From JAWOJF01 sp046481785 (lineage in GTDB: Bacteria > Bacteroidota > Ignavibacteria > Ignavibacteriales > Ignavibacteriaceae), in contig JAWOJF010000340.1 in NCBI GenBank assembly GCA_046481785.1, positions 1 through 23,982 of the forward strand: a stretch of DNA of 23,982 nt, read 5' to 3'. The notes beneath the pieces were generated by a model, which saw nothing but the letters and a program-made list of their open reading frames with translations, did not search any database and was not told the origin of the DNA. The translations under genes were made by a program, and so were the position numbers. The number at the start of each line of letters is the position of its first letter. The stretch's first letter is position 1. Of the stretch, positions 15,755 to 23,940 are shown piece by piece.

Positions 15755-18700
15755 TCAATTTTCACTTACAGGCAGTATATAAATAGTATATTTGTGCCTT
15801 ACCGGGTAAACTCTGCTTTCAGGCATTACCGGAACCGGTGTATCACCAACTCCGGCAATTTTGTTATCAATATTTAGTGTAATCGTTTCACCTGTTTTTA
15901 GCTGGAACGGATAAACAACTCTGTCCAGGTTCTTAAATGGTGTTACGGAAAAATTAAATTTTTCAGTGCTGTATACCTGCAGACTAATACCATCGTTACC
16001 TGATAATATTACTTCTTTTACATCTGCCCTGTTACCATGATCTTCGGGCTCTACATAAGGGACATAAAATGAGTCTACCGGTAATTGGTACAGGCCTATT
16101 TTTGCCCCTGTTTTTCTATCCGGATAATTTTCAAACGGCCCTCTGCCATACCACGCAACCTTATCAAATGATTCCGGCAAATCAAATTTCATCCCTACCC
16201 TTGGGAGCCAGTCAACATGGAACCTGCCGAGGAAGTCAACCTGCTGGTCTATTTTAATTTCCCCGGAATTCAGAACTGTATAAATAAACTGGTTAATGAT
16301 ATAGTCGCTATTTTCAGGAACCCTGTAAAATTGTTTTACAATAATAGCAGGCTGACCTTCAGAATTAGATTTTAATACATCAATAGAATCAAGAATCAGT
16401 CTGTTTAATCCCATCCTGTACCAGTCCTCGGCTTCTCCTCTTCCCCAGTCTTTCACTCTTTCATTTGAAACAGGCGCACGCCAGACGTTTAGTTCCGGAC
16501 CCGCAATACTTATTTTTTTTGCTTCATGCCGGAGAGTTAATTCACCTGTTTTTTTATTTATAGTATAAACAAAAGGATCATTGTTTATTTCCAGTTCAGA
16601 TGTTTTTTCTACTATTTCTATCCTTTTCTCAGGTAATGATTTTTCCGAAGGCAAAACGGATGTAAACTCAAACTGTTCGAAAGCAATCTCATATCCTTTA
16701 TCAGCCCATGGCATATCTTCTTTAAGCTTGCAGTTGATTTCAAGTATCCGGTCTGATGCTATAGAAGTATTGGTAAACGGAATATCAACTTCTATATTTT
16801 TTCCGGGCGGACAATTTATATCCAGGCTTCCGGTATCAATTAATTTACCTCTTTCATAAATAAACCAATTTACATCAAAATTATTGAGGGCATAGTAATT
16901 AAAATAATTTTTAATCCTTACCTTATATGCGGCTGAATCAATAAGTTCAAATCTTAGGGGCGAATGGCTTTTTTTTGCCTGGAATAATTCGGGCTGAGGA
17001 TCTCTGTTACTAAAAATAATACCGTTACAGACAAAAGAACTTGCCCCATAATAGACGAACTTACCCTTCGAAAATATCTCATCAAACCCAAGTGAAAGGA
17101 TCAGGTCTTTTTCTTCAGTTCCTTTATATAACTTGAAATCATCTATTGCACAATTTGACATCCACCCGGTATGTTGTTCATGCTGAACCAGAATATTTCT
17201 GCCTATATTTAAGGGGTGATGTACATACTTTAAATCCCAGTTATTTTTTTTACTACCGGATAATTTTTCGTCGATATATAATTTCATTTCTTTACCATCA
17301 TATACTGCATTTATATGATGCCAGTTATTAACCCAATTATCCGGAACCGCGGCAGTTACTGAATTCCTATAATCGTTTATAAAAAAACTAATCGAATCGG
17401 CATGATTCTGTGTAATGCCAAACTGATCTGCGCGGGCTGCTATAGTCTGTTCCTGGTACCATTTAGAGGGTTTAATCCAGAAATCTGCCTTTATATATTT
17501 TTTTAAGGAATCAAATATGGGGTCGTTATATATTTCAATCCAATCATCAAGGCCGCTTAATTGAACTGCCCTGCCATTCCTTCCCTCAATCAATAAGGGG
17601 TTGCCGATAACTGCGCTGATTATATTATAGGGAGCATTATCCTCAACAAGCTTTAAATCAACTTCCAGCCCCTGGTCAACCCAGTCCCATATATATCCTC
17701 CCTGCAGTTTCGGAACAGAGTATGTAAGGTCCCAGTGATCATCAAAATGCCCGAGACTATTTCCCATTGCGTGAGCATATTCCCCCATCATCACCGGTTT
17801 TTTTGTATGAAGACCTATATTTAATAAACTGGAAGGCGTTGGATAACGAGGGCCGATAATATCAACAAAAGGAGCTTCACCATCAGGCCAGTTTGGCTGA
17901 TGCATTAAAAATCTTGTTTGATCATTAGCCCTGATAAATTCAGCCATTTTATAATGAGGTTCATCAAGTCCGCACTCATTCCCAGTACTCCAGATTATTA
18001 TGGATGCATGATTTTTATCCCGGTGAAACATTCCTGTAAACCTGTCCAGGAAAGAATTAAAAAAATTTTTGCGTGCGGGGAATGTATTTTCAGTATAATG
18101 ACATTCGGCATTTACTTCATCCATAAGAAGAATTCCATATTCATCACACAAGTCGTACCATAAAGGGGTATTTGGGTAGTGGCTTGTTCTAACAGAATTA
18201 AGATTATTTTGTTTCAGCAGAAAAATATCTTTCAGCATCATTTCTTTAGTCATCGTTCGTCCAAGCTGATGATGAAACTCGTGCCTGTTTGTTCCTCTTA
18301 TATATAATTTTTTACCGTTAAGACATGCAACACCATCTTTCATTTCCAGTTCTCTGAAACCGATTTTTTTCTTTACAATCTCAATTGTCTCACCCGCCGG
18401 ATTACGGAGTTCAAGTATAAGAGTGTATAAGTATGGTATTTCATCTGACCAATGATGAGGATTTTTTATTTTGCGTTTTATTCCGGCAATACCATTTTCA
18501 TTAAAGGAAAGCACGCCTTCTTCATAAAGAATCTGATTATTGTCTTTATCAATAAGAGTATACCTGACTTTATGATTTACTGTTAACTCTTCATCAGCCG
18601 AAATATTTAAAGTCAGATCTGCATCAGTGTAAGTATTATCAAAATCAGTAGTAATAAAAAGATCAGTTAAAGATACTTCAGGTTTTGAATACAAGTATAC

Positions 18701-19399
18701 ATCTCTGAATATTCCTGAAAATCTCCACGTATCGGCATCTTCAAGGTATGAACCACTGCACCAGCGCGGTACTAAAACAGTAAGCTGGTTTGTTCCTTCT
18801 TTAACATAACCGGTTATATCAAATTCAGCAGAAACATATGAATCTTCATCATAGCCAATATAATTTCCATTGACCCAAACAAATGCGGCAGACATAATCC
18901 CGTCAAAATGAAGTATAATTCTTCTTCCACCCCATTGATCAGGCAGTGAAAATGTTTTCCGGTATGCCCCGGTTGGATTTATTTCTTTTGGTACATTCGG
19001 AGGATCATACGGATAAAATTCCATTGGTACATTCCGGTATATCAAATGATCATATCCCTGCATCTGCCAGACACCCGGAACAGCTATTTCGGCCCATTTA
19101 TTATCATCAAAATTTGGAGCATAAAAATTCTCCGGGAATGTATACGGAGTATTCTCAAGATGAAATTTCCAATCTCCATTAAGAGAAGAATAATACAGCG
19201 ATTCTGAGGCATCTTTACTTTTTGCAGCATCAAAACTTTCAAAAGGAATTAATAGGTTTGTATGTTTAAGCTGGTTTTCTTCGAAAACTTCAGGGTTCTG
19301 TATATAGTCATCTACATTTATATCCCCATATTGAGGATATATGTACAGTGATGAAAACGATAAAAAAATCGCTAGTAATAAAAAAAACTTTGCTGTCAT
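15755..19399 (-). CDS. lacZ: Exported GH2 beta-galactosidase with inserted LamG-like domain
   Basis: A 1214-residue glycoside hydrolase family 2 enzyme that removes beta-galactose from lactose or glycans. A hydrophobic N-terminal signal (residues about 4-20) implies export. The sugar-binding domain, beta-sandwich and TIM barrel follow in order. Acid/base Glu475 lies in WSTGNECG and nucleophile Glu540 in GEYAHAMGNSLG, both as in E. coli LacZ (461, 537). DWVDQGLE ends at 579, and the expected continuation YYGASSFVCNGIIFSNRDPQPEL resumes at 783. The roughly 200 residues between are a LamG/concanavalin A-like jellyroll (AVQLSGLDDWIEI, WHHINAVYDGKEMKLYID, IDDFKLY). C-terminal Bgal_small_N follows (VWRAPVSNE, DWLPRVGMKFDLP, WYGRGPFENYPDR). 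GGAG upstream overlaps the end of galT, which lies 3 bases away. The insertion explains the length excess over E. coli LacZ (1023). Confidence 0.93.
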   Translation of the reverse strand: MTAKFFLLLAIFLSFSSLYIYPQYGDINVDDYIQNPEVFEENQLKHTNLLIPFESFDAAKSKDASESLYYSSLNGDWKFHLENTPYTFPENFYAPNFDDNKWAEIAVPGVWQMQGYDHLIYRNVPMEFYPYDPPNVPKEINPTGAYRKTFSLPDQWGGRRIILHFDGIMSAAFVWVNGNYIGYDEDSYVSAEFDITGYVKEGTNQLTVLVPRWCSGSYLEDADTWRFSGIFRDVYLYSKPEVSLTDLFITTDFDNTYTDADLTLNISADEELTVNHKVRYTLIDKDNNQILYEEGVLSFNENGIAGIKRKIKNPHHWSDEIPYLYTLILELRNPAGETIEIVKKKIGFRELEMKDGVACLNGKKLYIRGTNRHEFHHQLGRTMTKEMMLKDIFLLKQNNLNSVRTSHYPNTPLWYDLCDEYGILLMDEVNAECHYTENTFPARKNFFNSFLDRFTGMFHRDKNHASIIIWSTGNECGLDEPHYKMAEFIRANDQTRFLMHQPNWPDGEAPFVDIIGPRYPTPSSLLNIGLHTKKPVMMGEYAHAMGNSLGHFDDHWDLTYSVPKLQGGYIWDWVDQGLEVDLKLVEDNAPYNIISAVIGNPLLIEGRNGRAVQLSGLDDWIEIYNDPIFDSLKKYIKADFWIKPSKWYQEQTIAARADQFGITQNHADSISFFINDYRNSVTAAVPDNWVNNWHHINAVYDGKEMKLYIDEKLSGSKKNNWDLKYVHHPLNIGRNILVQHEQHTGWMSNCAIDDFKLYKGTEEKDLILSLGFDEIFSKGKFVYYGASSFVCNGIIFSNRDPQPELFQAKKSHSPLRFELIDSAAYKVRIKNYFNYYALNNFDVNWFIYERGKLIDTGSLDINCPPGKNIEVDIPFTNTSIASDRILEINCKLKEDMPWADKGYEIAFEQFEFTSVLPSEKSLPEKRIEIVEKTSELEINNDPFVYTINKKTGELTLRHEAKKISIAGPELNVWRAPVSNERVKDWGRGEAEDWYRMGLNRLILDSIDVLKSNSEGQPAIIVKQFYRVPENSDYIINQFIYTVLNSGEIKIDQQVDFLGRFHVDWLPRVGMKFDLPESFDKVAWYGRGPFENYPDRKTGAKIGLYQLPVDSFYVPYVEPEDHGNRADVKEVILSGNDGISLQVYSTEKFNFSVTPFKNLDRVVYPFQLKTGETITLNIDNKIAGVGDTPVPVMPESRVYPVRHKYTIYILPVSEN
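17056..17662 (-). other. LamG/concanavalin A-like domain inserted in the GH2 gene
   Basis: This segment encodes about residues 580-782 of the beta-galactosidase. It begins with a linker (VDLKLVEDNAPYNIIS) and shows the typical LamG order: GRAVQLSGLDDWIEI, a FWIKPS strand, SFFINDY, WHHINAVYDGKEMKLYIDE, LNIGRN and CAIDDFKLYKG. It is placed between two stretches that are contiguous in ordinary LacZ, in a loop leading to the active-site side of the barrel. A carbohydrate-binding or substrate-gating role is inference. Confidence 0.8.
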
Positions 19400-19402
19400 G
19401 GT

Positions 19403-20437
19403 TTAGTCTTGCTCCAGATAATGTGTGGATAAAGAATTAACTAATATTTCTGCACTTTTTTCAGGTGTAATATCTCTTTGGGCGTTTGCAAGCAATTCAT
19501 AACCCACCATAAATTTTTTAACCGCGGCTGAACGCAATAAAGGAGGATAAAAATGCATATGCATCTGCCATTCACTGTGTTCCTCACCATCGGTTGGTGC
19601 CTGATGGATACCTGCTGAGTATGGGAATGATGTGTTAAAAATATTATCATACTTAACTGTTACTACCTTTAATACCTCGGCAAAGAGACTAACTTCTTTA
19701 TCAGTTAACTGATTTATATTCTGAATACTTCTTCTTGGCAATATCATTGTTTCAAACGGCCAGATAGCCCAGAATGGAACAAGGCAGACGAAAGAATTAT
19801 TTTCATAAACTATTCTTTCTTTTTTATCCAGTTCTAGATTCAAATAATCAAGCAAGAGAGAACTGCCCCGGCTGTTAAAATAATCTAACTGGCGTATCTG
19901 TTCCTTTAAAGGTTCTACGGGTATATGCTCCTGTGCCCAAATCTGCCCATGCGGATGAGGATTACTGCACCCCATTAACTCACCTTTATTTTCAAATATC
20001 TGCACATAATTAATCTCCGGCATATTTCCCAGCAGTGTGTATTCATTTCTCCATTGCCCAATAACAGTTTTTATTTCACTAAGTTTTAATTCCGCTAAAG
20101 TAAGATCGTGCCTGGGGGAAAAACATATAACGCGGCAAATTCCGGCTTCCGACTCAGAAATTAATAATCCAGATTCATTAACCAAATCATGCGGTACATC
20201 TTTCTGAAGAGCACTAAAGTCATTATTAAATGCAAAAGTGGTTTGGTAATCCGGATTTCTTTCCCCATTTGCACGTATATTTCCCGGGCACAAATAGCAG
20301 GCAGGATCATATTGAAGTCTTGCTTCCCGGGATATCTTCTCTACTTTCCCCTGCCATGGCCGTTTAGACCGGTGGGGGGAGACAAGTATCCACTCTCCAT
20401 TTAATATATTAAATCTTCTATGACTGGATTCTCTCAT
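19403..20437 (-). CDS. galT: Galactose-1-phosphate uridylyltransferase
   Basis: A 344-residue cytoplasmic enzyme that exchanges UMP between UDP-glucose and galactose-1-phosphate. It has the N-terminal signature FNILNGEWILVSPHRSKRPW, a CYLCPG zinc pair, FAFNNDFSAL, the catalytic NPHPHGQIWAQE with His161 and the nucleophile His163 (E. coli 164/166), and a C-terminal HMHFYPPLLRS with metal and substrate histidines. The frame opens at a TTG at 20449, but I chose the ATG at 20437 because family members begin near this point and the TTG has no ribosome-binding site. It lies 31 bases after the regulator's stop and 3 bases before lacZ, as the second gene of the operon. Confidence 0.95.
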   Translation of the reverse strand: MRESSHRRFNILNGEWILVSPHRSKRPWQGKVEKISREARLQYDPACYLCPGNIRANGERNPDYQTTFAFNNDFSALQKDVPHDLVNESGLLISESEAGICRVICFSPRHDLTLAELKLSEIKTVIGQWRNEYTLLGNMPEINYVQIFENKGELMGCSNPHPHGQIWAQEHIPVEPLKEQIRQLDYFNSRGSSLLLDYLNLELDKKERIVYENNSFVCLVPFWAIWPFETMILPRRSIQNINQLTDKEVSLFAEVLKVVTVKYDNIFNTSFPYSAGIHQAPTDGEEHSEWQMHMHFYPPLLRSAAVKKFMVGYELLANAQRDITPEKSAEILVNSLSTHYLEQD

Positions 20438-20468
20438 ATGAATATTCAAAAAAAATATTAAGATTTTA

Positions 20469-21473
20469 TCAGGCAGAATTTCTGATAATTAATTTTGTTT
20501 CCAGCCTGATAATTTTGGAATTTAATCCGATAACCTTACCTTCAATCTGATCGAGTAATATTTTAGCGGCAGTTTTCCCCATTTCAAAAGAAGGCTGTTC
20601 AACTGTAGTTAAAGGGGGATCAACCATTTCAGTTATTGGATTGTTTGAAAACCCAATTATTCCCACCTGATCCGGAATTTTTATGTGCTCCTCTTTAAGT
20701 CTCTTAAAAGCCCCTATTGCAACCGGATCATTAACAGCAAAAATAGCATCAGGTATATTTCCTTCTTTAATAAGTTTATCCATACTATCATAACCGTCCT
20801 GCTCATGCATACCACCTTTTATTACATTAATTTCCGAGGCAAGGCCATGATCCATCAGAGCATTTTCATATCCGGTACTTCTGTTGCGGCATATAATTAA
20901 GTTGGGCGCTCCGGCTAAGTGAACTATTTTTTTGTATCCTTTGTCTATCAGATACTTAACAGCATTATATGCACTTGCCTGGTCATCAACTTCTACACAA
21001 TAAACATCCAGGTCTTCACACACTCTGTCGAAGAAAACCATTTTAACATCATGTTTAAGAAGCTGAGCAAAATGTTCTGAAGTGTTTGTGGTTTGGGAGA
21101 TTGAGACAATAATACCTGCTACCCTGTTTAAGAACATTGAATTCAGATTTATCTTTTCCCTGTTTATATCTTCATTTGACTGGGATACAATTACTGTATA
21201 GCCATTCTGGTATGCCACCTCTTCTATTCCGCTTATAGCATTAGCAAAAAAATCATGGCGGATTTCGGGAACAATAACTCCTATCTGGTTAGACTGGCTG
21301 GATTTTAAACTGCGCGCCACAATATTGGGTCTATAGCCCAAGCTGACGGCTGTTTCATTAACAATTTTTTTTGTATCGGCATGAATATCCGGATGATCGT
21401 TAAGAGCCCTTGAAACAGTTGAGACTGAAAGGCCCAGTTTGGAGGCAATATCTTTTATAGTGATTTGTTTCAT
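20469..21473 (-). CDS. LacI/GalR-family regulator of the lactose/galactose operon
   Basis: A 334-residue regulator. The helix-turn-helix is KDIASKLGLSVSTVSRALN at about residues 6-24, the hinge helix NIVARSLKSSQSNQIG carries the canonical Leu that inserts at a central CpG, and the sensor domain is complete to RLETKLIIR. The frame opens at a TTG at 21482 inside an operator; I chose the ATG at 21473 (MKQITIKDIA), the usual LacI-family start. A tandem GCAAACGTTTGC-type site lies 6-29 bases upstream, so it very likely represses itself and the downstream galT-lacZ-galK-symporter genes until galactose or a related inducer appears. It is distinct from the other LacI-type regulator in the window, whose hinge has Met. 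Confidence 0.93.
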   Translation of the reverse strand: MKQITIKDIASKLGLSVSTVSRALNDHPDIHADTKKIVNETAVSLGYRPNIVARSLKSSQSNQIGVIVPEIRHDFFANAISGIEEVAYQNGYTVIVSQSNEDINREKINLNSMFLNRVAGIIVSISQTTNTSEHFAQLLKHDVKMVFFDRVCEDLDVYCVEVDDQASAYNAVKYLIDKGYKKIVHLAGAPNLIICRNRSTGYENALMDHGLASEINVIKGGMHEQDGYDSMDKLIKEGNIPDAIFAVNDPVAIGAFKRLKEEHIKIPDQVGIIGFSNNPITEMVDPPLTTVEQPSFEMGKTAAKILLDQIEGKVIGLNSKIIRLETKLIIRNSA

Positions 21474-21478
21474 GCTTT

Positions 21479-21490
21479 GCAAACGTTTGC
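21479..21490. promoter_or_regulatory. LacI-family operator O1 (perfect palindrome)
   Basis: GCAAACGTTTGC is a perfect 12-bp palindrome with the central CG typical of LacI/GalR-family operators. It lies 6 bases before the regulator's ATG, downstream of the putative -10 box. The regulator keeps the hinge Leu expected to recognise a central CpG. I noticed no other copy of this core in the window. Confidence 0.75.
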
Positions 21491-21502
21491 GGAAACGTTT
21501 GC
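21491..21502. promoter_or_regulatory. LacI-family operator O2 (one mismatch)
   Basis: GGAAACGTTTGC is a near-perfect second copy directly abutting O1, with centres 12 bp apart, so two dimers would sit on slightly offset faces of the helix. It immediately follows the putative -10 element, where binding would block the start of transcription. Confidence 0.65.
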
Positions 21503-21505
21503 AGT

Positions 21506-21534
21506 AATTTATTATGCCGTTCTTTAAAAATCAA
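21506..21534 (-). promoter_or_regulatory. Putative promoter of the lac/gal operon
   Basis: On the minus strand TTGATT (21534-21529) and TAAATT (21511-21506) are separated by 17 bases, a sigma-70-like pair with 4 of 6 matches each. The likely start of transcription falls inside the tandem operator. The spacing and placement are good but the boxes are imperfect. Confidence 0.4.
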
Positions 21535-21538
21535 GTGG

Positions 21539-21574
21539 ATTGTGAACAATACTAAATCATCACAAATTATGTGA
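21539..21574. other. Cluster of TGTGA half-sites upstream of the operon promoter
   Basis: TGTGA occurs at 21541-21545 and 21570-21574, and TCACA at 21560-21564. Two small inverted repeats result: ATTGT-N2-ACAAT (21539-21550) and TCACA-N5-TGTGA (21560-21574). They lie just upstream of the -35 candidate, where an activator of the CRP/FNR type could bind, although the spacing is not the standard TGTGA-N6-TCACA. The second repeat could instead be a hairpin after the gene that ends at 21591. Confidence 0.3.
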
Positions 21575-21590
21575 ATCCTCTGAAATATTT

Positions 21591-22031
21591 CTAGAGAATA
21601 TCCTCTAAGATGTGCATTACCTTTTCTACACATTTCTTACATGTTTTATTCTTTAAATCATTATCCGAAAAATATTTCCGTCCGGGTTCAGTCATCAGAT
21701 TGCATCCATCAAGCAGTTCAAGACAACTGCATGTACCAAACTCTGTTTGAAATTTATCCATAAGCTCTTTGGTTTTAGCATAAGTTGTCTCAACTGCAGA
21801 CTGATCATCATTTTTGCCTTTGCCGTATTTTGCGCCAATAGCAATAATACCCCCTGTTACAGCACCGCATATTTCCTGTTTTCGCCCCATTCCTGCACCA
21901 AAACCGCAAGCCGCTTTTAAAGCTGTTTCTTCATCCATTTTTGTCTCACCACTGCAGGCAAAAAGTACTGATTGTGCACAATTAAAACCTGCAAAAAATT
22001 TCTGTGCTGCAATATCAGCTTTGTTAATCAT
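21591..22031 (-). CDS. C-GCAxxG-C-C family redox protein
   Basis: A 146-residue cysteine-rich cytoplasmic protein of the C_GCAxxG_C_C family (split-Soret-cytochrome-like domain). Conserved elements are GFNCAQSVL, ACGFGAGMGRKQEICGAVTGG and, C-terminally, FGTCSCLELLDGCNL and NKTCKKCVEKV. The family is often encoded near redox or metal genes in anaerobes, and its spaced cysteines suggest metal or cluster binding, but its reaction is not established. The frame opens at an ATG at 22043; I prefer the ATG at 22031 because GGAG lies 6 bases before it and the family starts close to this point. It is downstream of the DUF6599 gene by 40 bases. Confidence 0.85.
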   Translation of the reverse strand: MINKADIAAQKFFAGFNCAQSVLFACSGETKMDEETALKAACGFGAGMGRKQEICGAVTGGIIAIGAKYGKGKNDDQSAVETTYAKTKELMDKFQTEFGTCSCLELLDGCNLMTEPGRKYFSDNDLKNKTCKKCVEKVMHILEDIL

Positions 22032-22071
22032 TTTAAACTCCATCTTTTTTATTGGTCATTTGTTTTACTTT

Positions 22072-22941
22072 TTACCTTTGAAGGATATCTTCAATTTCTT
22101 TTGAAATTTCTTCTAATTCATTTCTGTTTTTTGATACTAAAAGAATAGAATTATTTTTAATGCTACGATGCAGTAGATAATCCTCCACTACCCGGTATAA
22201 GTTTAAATCCGGTTCAGAATATTGGGGTATATAACCGGGATTATTATTAAAACTTTGTAATGATATTGAATAATTTTCCAGGCATTCATCTTCACTTCCA
22301 TAACGGAATATATAAATGCTTACTGTTCCTTTGATGAAATGAATCCCCTCCTCAAGTTTAAATTCTCTGCCGAAATTAATTCTGCTTATATTATAAAATC
22401 CCAGATTACCTTTAATATATGTAATCTTTAAGTTTCCCGATTCATCAAACATGCTGATAAATGAAGGTTTTCCTCCAGGAGGAAGTTTTACTTCTATTTC
22501 TTTTGCCAGGAGCAGTAAATCTTCTTTAGCATTCCCGGGAAAATTAATTCCGGTAAGGCTCACATAATAATTACGTTTCCAAAAAAGTAAAAACTCTTCA
22601 CCGGCATAAGCTTCACTATTAAAATTAATTTTATCGCCACTATTAAGTGTAAAAAGTGAAAATATACCATAAGCGGAGGATGAATCCTTCATTTCATAAA
22701 CTTCTACATCAATAATATTTTCATCAGGATTTATATATCTCTGTGTTATTATTTGATTAAATCCATATTCAATAAAAATATCTGCGCCACCGTCTATTAA
22801 TCTGTAAAGCTCATTTTCCACATATGTATCAGACACACCCGCCTTTTTCCAGTTCCCGGCTGAATCAGGTAATACACTCTGCAGATCCTGAGAAAAAAAA
22901 TTTACAGAAAAAAGAAGAAGAATTAAAAATATTTTATTCAA
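22072..22941 (-). CDS. DUF6599 family exported protein
   Basis: A 289-residue protein with a signal peptide (MNKIFLILLLFSVNFFSQ) followed by a domain I recognise as DUF6599: LPDSAGNWKKAG, ELYRLIDGGADIFIEYGF, VEVYEMKDSSSAYGIF and FWKRNYYVSLTG. Its biochemical role is unknown. The start codon is TTG at 22941: AAGGAG lies 8 bases upstream and no closer ATG would keep the signal peptide. The TTG overlaps the TGA stop of the DUF362 gene (TTGA), implying translational coupling. The pairing with a Tat-exported DUF362 protein suggests both work in the periplasm, probably in one redox-linked system, which is inference from context. Confidence 0.82.
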   Translation of the reverse strand: MNKIFLILLLFSVNFFSQDLQSVLPDSAGNWKKAGVSDTYVENELYRLIDGGADIFIEYGFNQIITQRYINPDENIIDVEVYEMKDSSSAYGIFSLFTLNSGDKINFNSEAYAGEEFLLFWKRNYYVSLTGINFPGNAKEDLLLLAKEIEVKLPPGGKPSFISMFDESGNLKITYIKGNLGFYNISRINFGREFKLEEGIHFIKGTVSIYIFRYGSEDECLENYSISLQSFNNNPGYIPQYSEPDLNLYRVVEDYLLHRSIKNNSILLVSKNRNELEEISKEIEDILQR

Positions 22942-23873
22942 GCCTCTATCTCCTTAATATTTTTCCCGGACAGGTCCATTTTTCCTAACCCATGTTTATC
23001 AGCAAATTTAACTGCTAAAATATCTGATGGTTTATACCCGAGTATCTTTGCCCCCATAGAATCAACTGCTACTATATCAGTACCTGCTACAATTTTTTTA
23101 GCTTTAACCACATTACCGGGTCCGAAAGGTCCATTGGTTGAAATATATTCGGTTGCATCAGCTATACATAAATCAGTTTTTCTTAACAGATTTATATCCG
23201 CGATACACTGAGCCAAAAAAGTTACATCCGAATACCAATCGCTTCCATTTGAACCGAAATGGAAATACTTATTTGTATCATATGATGTTAATCCCATTAA
23301 ATTCTTCAGGCAGCCGGTTGCCCTGATACCCTCATGCTGTTTGAATATTGGAATGTTTATAAAAACATCGCAGTCTAAAAAAGCCTTTTCAACTTCTGCT
23401 TCTTTAAGAGAAACTGCTTTTGGTATCTTCATTTTTTTATAATTACCGCCGGCATTTCTAATCTTATTAATAACATTAGAATGTTTTGCAGAAAAAGAAC
23501 TTAACCGCCAGTATGAGGAGGTAACATTTTCCAGGCTTATTATTTCTTTGGCACCAGCAGTAAGACACATGTTAACTGCCGCCAGGGTAATTTCAGGCTT
23601 AACATAAGTGCCCGGTTTGTTATACCTGGAATTAACCAATAAACCAACCGATGCATTTTTGCTGACGAATTTTTTCATTCCGCCAAGCATTTCAACAGCT
23701 TTAAATGTGTTGGCATAATAATCATTTCCGTGGACAACAGATAAATCTGTTTTTTCTGAAGATATGTTACTTACAGTTTTTGAATATGATTCTAAATCTA
23801 AATGTATTAAAGCACCTGCACTTAAAAATGCCCCTGTTTTTAAAAAGTCACGCCGGTTTTGTTTTATAGACAT
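22938..23873 (-). CDS. DUF362 family protein with Tat signal
   Basis: A 311-residue protein beginning with a twin-arginine signal (NRRDFLKTGAFLSAGALIHL, residues 6-25), so it is exported folded, usually with a cofactor. The DUF362 domain is recognised from INIPIFKQHEGIRATGCLKNLMGLTS, CIADATEYISTNGPFGPGNV, and AGTDIVAVDSMGAKILGY. Some DUF362 proteins carry ferredoxin cysteines; none of that pattern is seen here. Function in this group is unknown. GGAG lies 7 bases before the ATG at 23873. It is translationally coupled to the downstream DUF6599 gene and follows the end of another minus-strand gene by 67 bases. Confidence 0.87.
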   Translation of the reverse strand: MSIKQNRRDFLKTGAFLSAGALIHLDLESYSKTVSNISSEKTDLSVVHGNDYYANTFKAVEMLGGMKKFVSKNASVGLLVNSRYNKPGTYVKPEITLAAVNMCLTAGAKEIISLENVTSSYWRLSSFSAKHSNVINKIRNAGGNYKKMKIPKAVSLKEAEVEKAFLDCDVFINIPIFKQHEGIRATGCLKNLMGLTSYDTNKYFHFGSNGSDWYSDVTFLAQCIADINLLRKTDLCIADATEYISTNGPFGPGNVVKAKKIVAGTDIVAVDSMGAKILGYKPSDILAVKFADKHGLGKMDLSGKNIKEIEA

Positions 23874-23940
23874 ATTAAAGCTCCATTTTAAGATTGCTTA
23901 ATATCCGGATGATTATAATTTAAAGGATTACCAATGTTAT

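Noticed and set aside
21474..21482. TTG start for the operon LacI-type regulator, adding MQS
   Set aside because: The TTG lies within the operator, has no ribosome-binding site, and LacI-family proteins normally begin near MKQITIKDIA.
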